From assembly GCA_018607835.1 (NCBI GenBank), contig JABBAS010000070.1:9158-64353 (forward strand): a stretch of DNA of 55,196 nucleotides, in the 5' to 3' direction. The notes under the pieces were generated by a model. The model worked only from the letters and a program-made list of their open reading frames with translations. It ran no database searches and was not told the origin of the DNA. The position numbers were made by a program, and so were the translations under genes. This DNA is from Methylobacillus sp. GTDB taxonomy: Bacteria; Pseudomonadota; Gammaproteobacteria; Burkholderiales; Burkholderiaceae_C. Shown here piece by piece: positions 26,552 to 35,788 of the stretch. Positions within the stretch are counted from its first letter, which is position 1, and each line of letters begins with the position of its first letter.

Positions 26552-28750
26552 TTAAGCCGCAGCTTTTACTTTCAGGCGTGAGGCATGCAATAGCGGCTCG
26601 GTGTAGCCGCTGGGCTGGGCCAAGCCTTTAAATACCAAGTCACAGGCAGCTTGATAAGCTGCGCTGGTGTCGAAGTGTCCCGCCATGGGCTTGTACAACG
26701 CGTCGCCCGCGTTTTGCTGATCGACGACACCCGCCATGCGCTCCATGGTTTCACGGACCTGGGCCTCGCTCACGACGCCGTGGTGCAACCAGTTCGCAAT
26801 GTGCTGACTTGAAATACGCAAGGTTGCGCGGTCTTCCATCAGGCCGACGTTGTGAATATCTGGCACTTTGGAGCAACCCACGCCTTGGTCTACCCAGCGC
26901 ACGACGTAGCCGAGAATGCCCTGCGCGTTGTTGTCTAGTTCTTGCTGCTTGTCAGCATCTGACCAGTCTGGTTTTGCAACGACAGGCACTTGCAGCAACC
27001 CATTCAACAGCGTGGCGCGCTCGGCGTCCGCATCGGTGCGCTCCATCTCTTTTTGCACATCTGAGACGTTGATCTGTTGATAGTGCAACGCGTGTAAGGT
27101 CGCAGCGGTTGGGCTGGGAACCCAGGCGGTGTTGGCGCCCGCTTTGGGGTGACCGACCTTTTGAACCAGCATGTCCGCCATTAAGTCGGGCATGGCCCAC
27201 ATGCCTTTGCCAATTTGGGCACGACCGCGCAAGCCACAGTTCAAGCCGACCAACACGTTGTTACGCTCGTAGGCGGCAATCCATGCGCTGCCCTTCATAT
27301 CACCCTTGCGCATCATGGCGCCCGCTTGCATGGCGGTGTGCATTTCATCGCCAGTGCGGTCCAAGAAGCCCGTGTTGATGAAGGCCACGCGATCTGAGGC
27401 GGCGGCAATACAGGCCTTGAGGTTGACGCTGGTGCGGCGCTCCTCATCCATGATGCCCAGCTTCACGGTGGCTTCTGGCAAGCCCAAAACCTGCTCAACG
27501 CGTGCGAACAGCTCGCAGGCGAACGCCACTTCCTCGGGGCCGTGCATCTTCGGCTTCACGATGTACACAGATCCTTTGCGTGAGTTGCGGATACCGTCCT
27601 GACCCTTGCCGTTGATATCGACGAGGGCTGCGGCCACCGTGATCATGGCATCCAAAATACCTTCTGGAATTTCCGCGTTTTCGGTGCCCCAAAGAATGGC
27701 AGGGTTGGTCATTAAGTGCCCCACATTGCGAACGAACAGCAGCGAGCGACCGTGTAAGGTCAGCGCAGATCCGTCTGCTGCCGTGTAGCGGCGGTCGGGG
27801 TTTAAGCCGCGGGTGAATGTCTTACCGCCTTTGGTAACGGACTCTGTGAGGCTGCCACGTAGGATGCCCAACCAGTTACGGTAGGCCAATACCTTGTCCT
27901 CTGCGTCAACGGCCGCGATGGAGTCTTCTAAATCAAGAATGGTTGAAAGCGCAGACTCCAACACCAAGTCAGCGACCCCTGCGGCATCTGATTGGCCAAT
28001 GTCCGTGCCACGGTCAATACGAATATCCAAATGGTTGCCATTGTTCTTGAGCAAGATGCTGCTGGGCGCGCTGGCGTCACCTTGGTAGCCGACGAACTTC
28101 TCAGGCTGTGCCAAGCCCGTCGTTGCGCCACCTTGCAGCGTGACCACCAGTGCGCCGTTCGCCACGGCATAGCCGGTGCTGTCGACGTGTGAGCCGCTCG
28201 CCAAGGGCGCGGAGCCATCGAGCACCTGGCGCGCAAAGGCAATTACTTTGGCGCCACGCACGGCGTTGTAGCCGGGGCCTTTAGCGGCGCCATCGTCTTC
28301 AGAGATGGCGTCTGTGCCGTACAGTGCATCGTACAAAGATCCCCAGCGCGCGTTTGCCGCGTTGAGCGCGTAGCGGGCGTTCAAAATAGGGACGACCAAC
28401 TGTGGACCCGCTTGGATGGCGAGTTCCTCATCGACGTTGCGTGTGGTGGCCTGCACCTTGCCACTGTCGGCTACCAAGTAACCAATACTTTCCAAGAACG
28501 CTTGGTAGGCGGGCATGTCTGCGATGGGACCAGGGTGTGCGCTGTGCCATTGGTCTAGCGTGACCTGAATGGCATCGCGCTTGGCGAGCAAGGCCGCATT
28601 TTTAGGTGCGAGGTCGTTGACCAGCTTTGAAAAGCCAGACCAAAATGTGTCGGCGTTGACGCCAATGGCTGGAATCAATTCGTTGTCGATAAATGCCTGT
28701 AGCTCGCTTGCAACTTGCAGGCCATCTTTGTTGATGCGTGTGGTTGTCAT
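26552..28750 (-). CDS. glcB: malate synthase G
   Basis: A 732-residue malate synthase of the long (G) isoform, condensing glyoxylate with acetyl-CoA to malate. Conserved stretches include [19 protein letters not shown]-type residues at about 270-290 (as [16 protein letters not shown]), [43 protein letters not shown] and [15 protein letters not shown]; the C-terminal [10 protein letters not shown] is the usual end of the family. The G isoform normally serves growth on glycolate/glyoxylate. It lies 59 nt downstream of a 2-haloacid dehalogenase on the same strand and ends in a strong terminator. Confidence 0.97.
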   Translation of the reverse strand: MTTTRINKDGLQVASELQAFIDNELIPAIGVNADTFWSGFSKLVNDLAPKNAALLAKRDAIQVTLDQWHSAHPGPIADMPAYQAFLESIGYLVADSGKVQATTRNVDEELAIQAGPQLVVPILNARYALNAANARWGSLYDALYGTDAISEDDGAAKGPGYNAVRGAKVIAFARQVLDGSAPLASGSHVDSTGYAVANGALVVTLQGGATTGLAQPEKFVGYQGDASAPSSILLKNNGNHLDIRIDRGTDIGQSDAAGVADLVLESALSTILDLEDSIAAVDAEDKVLAYRNWLGILRGSLTESVTKGGKTFTRGLNPDRRYTAADGSALTLHGRSLLFVRNVGHLMTNPAILWGTENAEIPEGILDAMITVAAALVDINGKGQDGIRNSRKGSVYIVKPKMHGPEEVAFACELFARVEQVLGLPEATVKLGIMDEERRTSVNLKACIAAASDRVAFINTGFLDRTGDEMHTAMQAGAMMRKGDMKGSAWIAAYERNNVLVGLNCGLRGRAQIGKGMWAMPDLMADMLVQKVGHPKAGANTAWVPSPTAATLHALHYQQINVSDVQKEMERTDADAERATLLNGLLQVPVVAKPDWSDADKQQELDNNAQGILGYVVRWVDQGVGCSKVPDIHNVGLMEDRATLRISSQHIANWLHHGVVSEAQVRETMERMAGVVDQQNAGDALYKPMAGHFDTSAAYQAACDLVFKGLAQPSGYTEPLLHASRLKVKAAA

Positions 28751-28809
28751 GTGGGGTCTCTCTTTTCAGTCAATGGTCAAAATCGGATGTGCTGCGAGGT
28801 GCGCACGGG

Positions 28810-29541
28810 CTAGGGCGCGGAAAACAAGGTCTTGACGTCGTTTAAGTTGTTAGCAATGTGGTGGGGTTGCGCGCCCAGGGTCTCAAATGGCAGGCCTTGG
28901 CGGTTGAGCCACAGGGTTTGGAAGCCGTACCACGTCGCGGCCAGCGCGTCCCAACCATTGCTACTTACAAACAAAATGTCGCTGACTGGCAGGTTCAAGG
29001 CCTTTGGGCCCAGGGCATAGACCGCAGGGTGCGTTTTATAACAACCCACGCTGTCTGCACTTAAAACATGGTCGAGTAACTCGTCCAAGCCTGCACTGCG
29101 AATGGCCACACCGAGCATGCCCATGTCGCCGTTACTCAAAATACCGGTGGGTACGCCGTGCGCCTTCAGGGATTGTAGAACCGCCTTGTTTTCGGGGAAA
29201 GCAGACAAGGCGCGGTATTGGTTCATCAAACGCTCTTCTTTCTCTGCATCCAAAGCCACCTTTACTTTTGCACAGGCGTAGCGCAACGCGTCGCGCGTCA
29301 CGTCCCAGAAGGGCTTGTAAAACGGTGCGTCGGTCGCGCCGCCTGCCGTGGTTGAGGTGTTGATCAAGCGCGTGTACTCAATCTGCTTGTCCCGCCAAAT
29401 CACGCTGATGTTTTGCCCCTGACTGGGGAACAGTTGCTCTGCAAGCATGGACACACTGTATACATCGAACAAGGTGCCGTAGGCGTCAAAGAGTACGGCT
29501 TTAGGCACAGCCTGATTAGGGGTGGTATTTTCGAAAGTCAT
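28810..29541 (-). CDS. haloacid dehalogenase type II (L-2-haloacid dehalogenase family)
   Basis: A 243-residue HAD-superfamily enzyme. The nucleophile is D19 in LFDAYGTLFDVYS. The type II dehalogenase residues are all visible: WRDKQIEYTRL (the arginine that holds halide), ILSNGDMGML (serine), CYKTHPAVYAL (lysine and tyrosine) and FVSSNGWDALAATWYGF (Ser, Asn and Asp). Such enzymes hydrolyse L-2-haloalkanoates, for example chloroacetate to glycolate. It is immediately upstream of glcB and divergent from a LysR regulator. A residual broad-specificity phosphatase role cannot be excluded, but the motif set is that of dehalogenases. Confidence 0.88.
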   Translation of the reverse strand: MTFENTTPNQAVPKAVLFDAYGTLFDVYSVSMLAEQLFPSQGQNISVIWRDKQIEYTRLINTSTTAGGATDAPFYKPFWDVTRDALRYACAKVKVALDAEKEERLMNQYRALSAFPENKAVLQSLKAHGVPTGILSNGDMGMLGVAIRSAGLDELLDHVLSADSVGCYKTHPAVYALGPKALNLPVSDILFVSSNGWDALAATWYGFQTLWLNRQGLPFETLGAQPHHIANNLNDVKTLFSAP

Positions 29542-29623
29542 GCCTTACTCTATTACAAACCGCCAAAAGCATTAATCTCTAAAATTGTGAATAATTAGTG
29601 ACCTATTTGTACATAATGCCGTC
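29542..29623. promoter_or_regulatory. divergent promoter region, dehalogenase / LysR
   Basis: This 82-bp, AT-rich spacer must hold both promoters and the LysR operator. For the LysR gene, CATAAT (29612-29617) lies exactly six bases before the ATG, without a Shine-Dalgarno. Partial dyads such as AATTGTGAATAATT are present, but a single T-N11-A site cannot be picked with confidence. Confidence 0.5.
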
Positions 29624-30553
29624 ATGGATAAGTTGAAACAACTCGAGACATTTGTGTCCGTCACGCACCGAGGTAGTCTGACGGCTGCAGCGCTCAGCGA
29701 GGGGGTTGCACCGGCGGTTATTGGCCGGCGACTGGATGCGCTAGAAGCACGCTTGGGCGTCAAGCTCATGACACGCACGACGCGGCGCATCACGCTCACC
29801 CATGAGGGCAGTGCGTTCTTGGAGGATTGCCAGCGCTTGCTCAGTGACCTCGCCAATGCCGAAGCCAGTGTGAGTGCGGGCGGGGTGAAGGCCAGTGGGC
29901 ATTTGCGTATTACCGCACCGGCGGGCTTTGGGCGTGTGTACGTAGCGCCCTTGGTCCCGAAGTTCCGGACGCAGCACGCCGACGTGAGTATTTCTTTGAG
30001 CCTCAGTGACCGCGTGGTGGACATTGCGGGTGAGGGCTTTGACTGCGCCGTGCGGGTCGGGGATATGCCGGACTCGTCTTTGGTCAGTGTGCGCTTGGCT
30101 GACAACCGACGCCTGTGTGTGGCAACGCCGGACTATTTGGCGCGTCACGGCGAGCCCGTTACCCCGCAAGACCTGTCCCGCTTTGACTGCCTGACCTTGT
30201 CCTCCGACGCCTCGCAAAGCCGGGGTTGGGCGTTTCAGATGCCCGCATCGGCGAGCAAACAAGCGGGTGAGCTGATCCACTTGAAGCCAGGCGGTCCCTT
30301 AGACTGCTCGGATGGACAGGTCTTGCACGACTGGTGCTTGGCAGGCGTGGGGGTTGCCTGGCGCAGTACGTGGGAGGTCGAATCGGATGTGGCGGCGGGC
30401 CGCTTGGTCGTGCTCTTGGCAGACTACGCGGCCCCACCCAATGGCATTTACGCGGTTTTCCCCCAACGCAAGCACCTGGCCTTGCGTGTGCGGCTGTGGA
30501 TAGACTTCTTAAAACACCACTACGCGCAACCGGAGTTCTGGCAAGCGCCTTAG
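29624..30553 (+). CDS. LysR family transcriptional regulator
   Basis: A 309-residue LysR-type regulator of the CrgA/AaeR-like group. The N-terminal helix-turn-helix covers LETFVSVTHRGSLTAAALSE and GVAPAVIGRRLDALEARLG, and SGHLRITAPAGFGRVYVAPL marks the start of the effector-binding domain. Divergent from the 2-haloacid dehalogenase-glcB pair, so it may regulate those genes; this is inferred from arrangement only. The start at 29624 lacks a ribosome-binding site and may be leaderless. Confidence 0.88.
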   Translation: MDKLKQLETFVSVTHRGSLTAAALSEGVAPAVIGRRLDALEARLGVKLMTRTTRRITLTHEGSAFLEDCQRLLSDLANAEASVSAGGVKASGHLRITAPAGFGRVYVAPLVPKFRTQHADVSISLSLSDRVVDIAGEGFDCAVRVGDMPDSSLVSVRLADNRRLCVATPDYLARHGEPVTPQDLSRFDCLTLSSDASQSRGWAFQMPASASKQAGELIHLKPGGPLDCSDGQVLHDWCLAGVGVAWRSTWEVESDVAAGRLVVLLADYAAPPNGIYAVFPQRKHLALRVRLWIDFLKHHYAQPEFWQAP

Positions 30554-30581
30554 CCTTTAGCGGCGACGCTCGTTTAGGGGC

Positions 30582-31265
30582 TTACGCCAAGCCCGATAGC
30601 AGCACAGCGGCCGTGCCCCACATCATGAGGGCGACCGCGCCATCCAACCAGTGCCATAGGCGGGCTGACTGCATGCGGCGACCTAGCAATGAGACGGCGA
30701 TGCCAAGGGCGCTAAACCAGAAGGCGGAACCAACGATGGCCCCTACCCCAAACACGATCGCACCCTCTGCACCGTAGGCGAGGGAGGCGGTGCCAATCAC
30801 CACGGTCGTGTCGATCCAGGCGTGTGGGTTGAGCAGTGAGAAGCCCAGTGCCGTCATGACCGCGCGCTGTTTGGTAAACGCCGTTGCGGCTGCTCCCGCC
30901 GCAAACAAGGCACCCTCTCCCAACGCGGCTTGCTGCGCATGTGCGAGCAGGGGCGTCACAAACCGTCGCGCTGCTTGCCAGCCGTAGACCGTTAGAAAAA
31001 GAGCGCCTGCTCCGATCATGGCGCCCTCTAGTTTGTTGTTTAGGCCGCCGATATGCGACAGGCCCCAAACCCCGAATGCCACCAACACGATATCGGCGAA
31101 GGTGCAGGTCAGCACCGTCGTAAGCACCTGCTGGCGTAATAAACCCATGCGAATGACATGTACGTTTTGCGGCCCCAAGGCCATGATGGTGGCCAGACTC
31201 AGCGTGAAGCCTGCCAGCAAGGTGGTGAGTAGCTCGGGGCTAAACAGGTGGGCTAAGTTGGTCAT
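30582..31265 (-). CDS. LysE/ArgO family amino acid exporter
   Basis: A 227-residue membrane protein with six predicted helices. The family signature GFTLSLATIMALGPQNVHVIRMGL is at its N-terminus, in pieces SLATIMALGPQN and VIRMGLLRQQ, and LNPHAWIDTTVVIG in the middle. LysE/ArgO proteins export lysine, arginine or toxic analogues such as canavanine. The ATG at 31265 is chosen by family alignment; an in-frame ATG at 31310 would add 15 residues. Divergent from an ArgP/LysG-type regulator, the classical lysE-lysG arrangement. Confidence 0.9.
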   Translation of the reverse strand: MTNLAHLFSPELLTTLLAGFTLSLATIMALGPQNVHVIRMGLLRQQVLTTVLTCTFADIVLVAFGVWGLSHIGGLNNKLEGAMIGAGALFLTVYGWQAARRFVTPLLAHAQQAALGEGALFAAGAAATAFTKQRAVMTALGFSLLNPHAWIDTTVVIGTASLAYGAEGAIVFGVGAIVGSAFWFSALGIAVSLLGRRMQSARLWHWLDGAVALMMWGTAAVLLSGLA

Positions 31266-31315
31266 GATCGGGCGGTATGGAGTGGCGCAAGGTCTGCGTG
31301 TAGGCGCCATGATGC

Positions 31316-31379
31316 GTCTAATTGGTTAAAAGTTAAAACAAATTTAAATTAACTAAAGTCGTTTTAAAATAACTCAATC
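31316..31379. promoter_or_regulatory. AT-rich divergent promoter/operator, lysE / argP
   Basis: About 64 bp before the regulator start are almost entirely A and T (TTAAAAGTTAAAACAAATTT, then AAATTAAC and GTTTTAAAATAAC), in sharp contrast with the GC-rich surroundings. TAAAAT (31365-31370) is a plausible -10 for the regulator. Such low-melting regions are where ArgP/LysG proteins bind and bend DNA at their target promoters. Confidence 0.55.
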
Positions 31380-32312
31380 ATGAGTCCCCACCTCGACCCC
31401 AAGCAGCTGGACGCCTTGTTGGCGGTTGCCGAATACGGTAGCTTCTCTAAAGCCGCTGTTGCGCTGCGCCTGACCTTGTCGGCGGTCTCTTTGCGCGTCG
31501 CGGCACTCGAGTCAGCGTTGGGTCAGCGCTTATTGGTGCGTGGCAAGCGCATTGCCATTACGCCGGGGGGCCACCAGTTGTTGGCGCACGTTCGCAACGT
31601 GCGTACGCTAGAAGCGGATTTCTTGGCGGGCTTTCATGGGCAGTCGGTTCAGGGCCAGCGCCGACCCATGCAGACGCTGAGCGTTGCGGTGAACGCCGAC
31701 TCACTTGCCACCTGGTTTTTAACCGGCGTGCGTGACACCTTAAAGCGGCATCGCTTGTTGTTAGACGTGCTGATTGACGACCAAGACTACACCTTAGAGG
31801 CGCTGAAGCAGGGCGAGGTCGTGGGATGCGTAACGTCTGCGCGTACCCCACTAGCCGGTTGTGTGACCGTGCCTTTGGGCGTGATGCGCTACCGCTGTGT
31901 CGCTAGCCCCGCGGTGATTGATCGATGGCGATTACCCTCGGGCCGGGTGTCGGTGCACCGCATGTTGGCGAGTCCGGCGGTGGTTTTTAACCGCAAGGAT
32001 GGCTTGCAAGACCTGTTTTTAAACACCCACTTTGGCCTGACGCATGCCGCGTATCCTCGCCACTTTATTCCTGCCGTTGACGGGTTTGAGCGGGCCATTG
32101 AGGCGGGCTTGGGTTGGGGCATGGTGCCGGAACTCAGCCTTCAGACGCGAGGCGATACGCTGGGGGTGGCCGAAGTCTTTCCTGATTGTGTGGTGGACGT
32201 GCCCTTGGTATGGCACCACTGGCAACGTGCGTCGACCTCCACCGTCTGGCTAACCAAGGCGATACAGCGTGAAGCCCAAGCGCAGTTGCAACCGCTATCG
32301 CCCCCGTCCTGA
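31380..32312 (+). CDS. argP: LysR family regulator, ArgP/LysG (IciA) group
   Basis: A 310-residue LysR protein of the ArgP/LysG branch: LDPKQLDALLAVAEYGSF, AVALRLTLSAVSLRVAALES (helix-turn-helix), QRLLVRGKRIAITPGGHQLL, and an effector domain with AVNADSLATWFL and GVTSARTPLAG-like segments. These proteins sense lysine and arginine and activate the divergent exporter gene, here the lysE-type gene. The regulated partner and the AT-rich spacer fit this role. Symbol by family; not tested. Confidence 0.87.
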   Translation: MSPHLDPKQLDALLAVAEYGSFSKAAVALRLTLSAVSLRVAALESALGQRLLVRGKRIAITPGGHQLLAHVRNVRTLEADFLAGFHGQSVQGQRRPMQTLSVAVNADSLATWFLTGVRDTLKRHRLLLDVLIDDQDYTLEALKQGEVVGCVTSARTPLAGCVTVPLGVMRYRCVASPAVIDRWRLPSGRVSVHRMLASPAVVFNRKDGLQDLFLNTHFGLTHAAYPRHFIPAVDGFERAIEAGLGWGMVPELSLQTRGDTLGVAEVFPDCVVDVPLVWHHWQRASTSTVWLTKAIQREAQAQLQPLSPPS

Positions 32313-32399
32313 TTGGCGGTGAGACCTAAATGGCGAACTTTTTGCACCTTGCGAGACGTTTTCTTAAATGACGTGCCGCGCCGCCCCTAAAATTAGCCC

Positions 32400-34085
32400 A
32401 TGATCGCAATCAAAGAACAATTGTTAGCTGCCGTTCAACAGGCGCTGTCGGTGGTGGCACCTGAGTCCACGCTGGTGCCCGTACTGGAGGTTCCTAAAGT
32501 CGCGTCCCACGGCGACTTCGCGTTGACCGCAGCCATGCAACTGGCGAAGCCGCTCAAGAAAAATCCGCGCGACGTGGCGACGGCGATAGAAGCCGCCTTA
32601 TTGGCGCAGCCTGCGTTCGCTGAGTGGGTCGACAGCACGGCGTTGGCGGGGCCGGGCTTCATTAATATTCGCCTCAAGCCATCGGCCAAACAGCAGGTGG
32701 TGCGCGAGGTGTTGGCTGGCGGGGCGCAGTTTGGTCATGCTGCATCGGGCGACACAGCCACGAACAAAAAACTGTTGGTTGAGTTCGTGTCCGCCAACCC
32801 AACGGGACCCTTACATGTGGGGCACGGGCGCCAAGCAGCCTTGGGAGACGCGATCTGCAATTTGTTTGCCTCGCAGGGCTGGCAGGTTTGGCGCGAGTTT
32901 TACTACAACGATGCGGGGGTGCAAATACAGACCCTCGCCAACTCGACCCAGGCGCGCGCACGCGGCATTCAACCTGGCGACGCGGGTTGGCCAGAGACCG
33001 CCTACAACGGCGATTACATTGCCGATATCGCCACGGATTTTTTGGCGAAAAAAACCGTGACAGCCGATGACCGCTCGTATACCGCGAGTGGTGATGTCGA
33101 AGACATCGACAGCATTCGCCAATTTGCAGTGGCCTATCTGCGCCACGAACAAGATCTCGACCTCCAGGCCTTCCACGTCTCGTTCGATCACTATTATCTT
33201 GAGTCAAGTTTGTACACCGACGGCCGTGTGGATGCGGCGGTGGCGAAGCTGGAAGAAGCGGGTAAGACGTTTGAAGCAGATGGTGCCTTGTGGTTGCGTA
33301 GCACCGACTACGGGGATGACAAAGACCGGGTGATGCGCAAAACCGATGGGGCCTACACCTACTTCGTACCCGATGTGGCCTATCACATCGCGAAGTGGGA
33401 GCGGGGTTACCAGAAGGTCATCAACATTCAGGGCATGGACCACCATGGCACCATCGCCCGCGTGCGTGCGGGTTTGCAGGCCGCCAATGTGGGCATTCCC
33501 GTGGGCTATCCGGACTATGTGCTGCACACCATGGTGCGTGTGATGCGGGGTGGAGAAGAGGTCAAAATTTCTAAGCGGGCCGGTAGCTACGTGACGTTGC
33601 GCGACTTAATTGCATGGACCAGTAAAGACGCGGTGCGTTTCTTCTTGTTGAGTCGCAAGCCCGATACGGAATATGTATTTGACGTTGATTTGGCGATTGC
33701 CAAAAACAACGACAACCCCGTGTATTACGTGCAGTATGCCCATGCGCGTATTTGTTCTGTACTCGCTGCCTGGGGCGGTGATCGCTCGGTTTTGGCCGCT
33801 GCCGACTTGTCTGTTTTAGACGGTGTACAGGCGCAAGCGTTGCTGATGCAGTTGGCCAAGTATCCCGACATGTTGCGCGACGCGGCGACAGGCATGGCGC
33901 CGCACGATGTGGCGTTTTATCTACGCGATCTCGCAGCAAGCTACCATAGCTACTACGACGCCGAGCGTATTTTGGTTGAGGACGAACGGGTGAAGACCGC
34001 TCGCTTGGCTTTGGTGGCCGCGAGCGCGCAGGTCCTGCGCAACGGCTTATCAATTTTGGGTGTTGATGCGCCAGAACGCATGTAA
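32400..34085 (+). CDS. argS: arginine-tRNA ligase
   Basis: A 561-residue class I synthetase. The HIGH motif is HVGH in [25 protein letters not shown] is degenerate as [14 protein letters not shown], normal for ArgRS. The N-terminal tRNA D-loop domain and the C-terminal anticodon-binding domain (ending in [11 protein letters not shown]) are complete. The ATG has no Shine-Dalgarno, but TAAAAT (32388-32393) lies exactly six bases before it, so the transcript may be leaderless. Followed by the SPOR-domain gene and dsbA, a run seen across Burkholderiales. Confidence 0.97.
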   Translation: MIAIKEQLLAAVQQALSVVAPESTLVPVLEVPKVASHGDFALTAAMQLAKPLKKNPRDVATAIEAALLAQPAFAEWVDSTALAGPGFINIRLKPSAKQQVVREVLAGGAQFGHAASGDTATNKKLLVEFVSANPTGPLHVGHGRQAALGDAICNLFASQGWQVWREFYYNDAGVQIQTLANSTQARARGIQPGDAGWPETAYNGDYIADIATDFLAKKTVTADDRSYTASGDVEDIDSIRQFAVAYLRHEQDLDLQAFHVSFDHYYLESSLYTDGRVDAAVAKLEEAGKTFEADGALWLRSTDYGDDKDRVMRKTDGAYTYFVPDVAYHIAKWERGYQKVINIQGMDHHGTIARVRAGLQAANVGIPVGYPDYVLHTMVRVMRGGEEVKISKRAGSYVTLRDLIAWTSKDAVRFFLLSRKPDTEYVFDVDLAIAKNNDNPVYYVQYAHARICSVLAAWGGDRSVLAAADLSVLDGVQAQALLMQLAKYPDMLRDAATGMAPHDVAFYLRDLAASYHSYYDAERILVEDERVKTARLALVAASAQVLRNGLSILGVDAPERM

Positions 34086-34127
34086 GCTCAACCCTTAAAT
34101 GGTTAGATCCTTTTGAAAGCACACGGC

Positions 34128-34826
34128 ATGCACAAACAATTTGGCGGCACTTTTTTCGGATTGGTGTTGGGCGTCTTGCTTGGGTTGGCTGGCGCACTCG
34201 CGGTAGCTGTCTATGTAACCAAGGTGCCGATACCCTTTGTCGATCGCGGGATTGCGGGCGATCCAGCGACCGAAGAGGCGGAAAAAAGCCGCAACAAAGA
34301 CTGGGATCCCAATGCCAGTTTGGGCAAAGTCGAGGCACCCAAGGCGTTGGACCTGGTGAAGCTGCCCGAAGGCCTGGACGCAATGCCTTTCGCGCCCGTA
34401 GCCAATACGGGCGGCGCCTCTGGGACCGACATCCCCGCGCCAGCGGTCATTGCGGATCCACTGGGCAACTTGGCACGTGCCAAATTGGCGGAGGACGGTG
34501 CCGAGGGGGAGGGTGCGCGCTCAGACGTGTCTGCGGTCGCGGCGCTTCAGGTGCCACCCGCGCAACCGGCCCGCGATAAACCCACGGGCCCGCCCGTCTT
34601 TTTTGTGCAAGCCGGGGCGTTTACAGATATGAACGAGGCCGAGTCGCAGCGCGCCAAATTGGCGATCATGGGCGTTGACGTCCGCGTCACAGGCACCGAG
34701 AAAGACGGCATCACCTATTACCGCGTGCGCTCAGGCCCCTACCGCGACCGCGCATCTGCGTTGGCTGTGAGCAAGCGCTTAACCGCGATGGACATCACCA
34801 ACGGGCTGGTCGCTAGCCGGCCCTAG
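34128..34826 (+). CDS. SPOR domain-containing cell-division-type protein (FtsN/DedD-like)
   Basis: A 232-residue bitopic protein: short cytoplasmic start, one membrane helix (FFGLVLGVLLGLAGALAVAV, about 7-27), a long Pro/Ala-rich periplasmic linker, and a C-terminal SPOR domain beginning FFVQAGAFTDMNEAESQRA and ending KRLTAMDITNGLVASRP. SPOR domains bind denuded peptidoglycan glycan strands at the septum, so a role at division is likely. I start at ATG 34128; a TTG at 34113 is also in frame. Between argS and dsbA. Confidence 0.87.
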   Translation: MHKQFGGTFFGLVLGVLLGLAGALAVAVYVTKVPIPFVDRGIAGDPATEEAEKSRNKDWDPNASLGKVEAPKALDLVKLPEGLDAMPFAPVANTGGASGTDIPAPAVIADPLGNLARAKLAEDGAEGEGARSDVSAVAALQVPPAQPARDKPTGPPVFFVQAGAFTDMNEAESQRAKLAIMGVDVRVTGTEKDGITYYRVRSGPYRDRASALAVSKRLTAMDITNGLVASRP

Positions 34827-35018
34827 GCAACAGGCAACGGAACTTATGCGGGATCACGGCCTCGTATTAACCAAGCGCTCTTTTTTCTCTAATCTTTTTC
34901 GCTTTCTTTTTATCAGCTATCAGCCATCGGCGATGGGCAACAGCACTTAGCAACCAGCCAACTGTTCGTTGTCCCTGCCGTGTTATTCAAAACCAAATTA
35001 GCGTGTGAGGAACCCCCT

Positions 35019-35669
35019 ATGCAACCGATGATTAACCGCCGTCACTTCACCATTGCGACCACCTTGGGTGCGACGTCCCTAGGTGCGCTCAGCCTCCTGC
35101 CACTGTCGGCTCAGGCGGCAACTTCCTTTAAAGAGGGCACGCATTACATGCGCTTGAGTAAGCCAGTTGCCATTGACGCTGCGACCGGTCAGGTTGAGGT
35201 GTTGGAGTTCTTCGCCTACACCTGCATCCATTGCTATCGTTTTGAGTCCGACTTTGACCGCTGGGCCAAGGCACAGCCCAAGCAGGTCGTGGTCAAGCGG
35301 GTACCGGTCGCTTTTAATCCAGCCATGGAACCGTTGCAGCGTTTGTATTACGCGTTGGAAACCATGGGTGAGGTCGAGCGCCTGCATACCAAGGTGTTTG
35401 CCGCCTTCCATAAGGACCGGTTGCGTCTGCTGGATGACGCCAGTATCACGGCGTGGGTGGCCAAGCAAGGTGTTGACATGACGGCCTTCAACGCCGCGTT
35501 TAAAGGCTTCTCCGCTGGCGGTCGCGCGCGGCGTGCGTCGCAGTTGGCCGATGCGTATGGCTTGGAGGGTACGCCTGCCTTGGGCATCAATGGTCAGTTC
35601 TATATCCCCGGCCAAGGCCCCAAAACCCTAGAAATTGCCGATGACCTGTTGGCCTCTATTCGCACCTAA
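35019..35669 (+). CDS. dsbA: thiol:disulfide interchange protein DsbA/DsbL-like
   Basis: A 216-residue periplasmic thioredoxin-fold oxidase. The active site reads FFAYTCIHCYRFE, so the redox motif is CIHC instead of the usual CPHC. The cis-proline loop EGTPALGINGQFYI is present. The signal region MINRRHFTIATTLGA contains a twin-arginine RRxF motif, followed by a mild hydrophobic stretch and a SAQA-A cleavage site, so Tat export is possible. Chosen start: ATG 35019 with GTGAGGA upstream. A stem AGCCCC/GGGGCT (35671-35699) follows the stop without a T tract. Confidence 0.92.
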   Translation: MQPMINRRHFTIATTLGATSLGALSLLPLSAQAATSFKEGTHYMRLSKPVAIDAATGQVEVLEFFAYTCIHCYRFESDFDRWAKAQPKQVVVKRVPVAFNPAMEPLQRLYYALETMGEVERLHTKVFAAFHKDRLRLLDDASITAWVAKQGVDMTAFNAAFKGFSAGGRARRASQLADAYGLEGTPALGINGQFYIPGQGPKTLEIADDLLASIRT

Positions 35670-35744
35670 GAGCCCCGCCTAGCCTCCGGGGGAGGGGCTG
35701 GCCATGTTGCACGGCGGACGACGTGCTTTTTTCGGAGCAGGCCG

Positions 35745-35774
35745 TTGCAACGCTTCCGCCGTAGCGGCTACAAT
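35745..35774 (+). promoter_or_regulatory. sigma-70-type promoter of lptA-lptB-rpoN
   Basis: TTGCAA (35745-35750) and TACAAT (35769-35774), 18 bp apart, are good -35 and -10 boxes just before lptA. The transcript start would be near 35781, only about eight bases before the first lptA ATG. Confidence 0.6.
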
Positions 35775-35788
35775 GACAAGCAATATTT

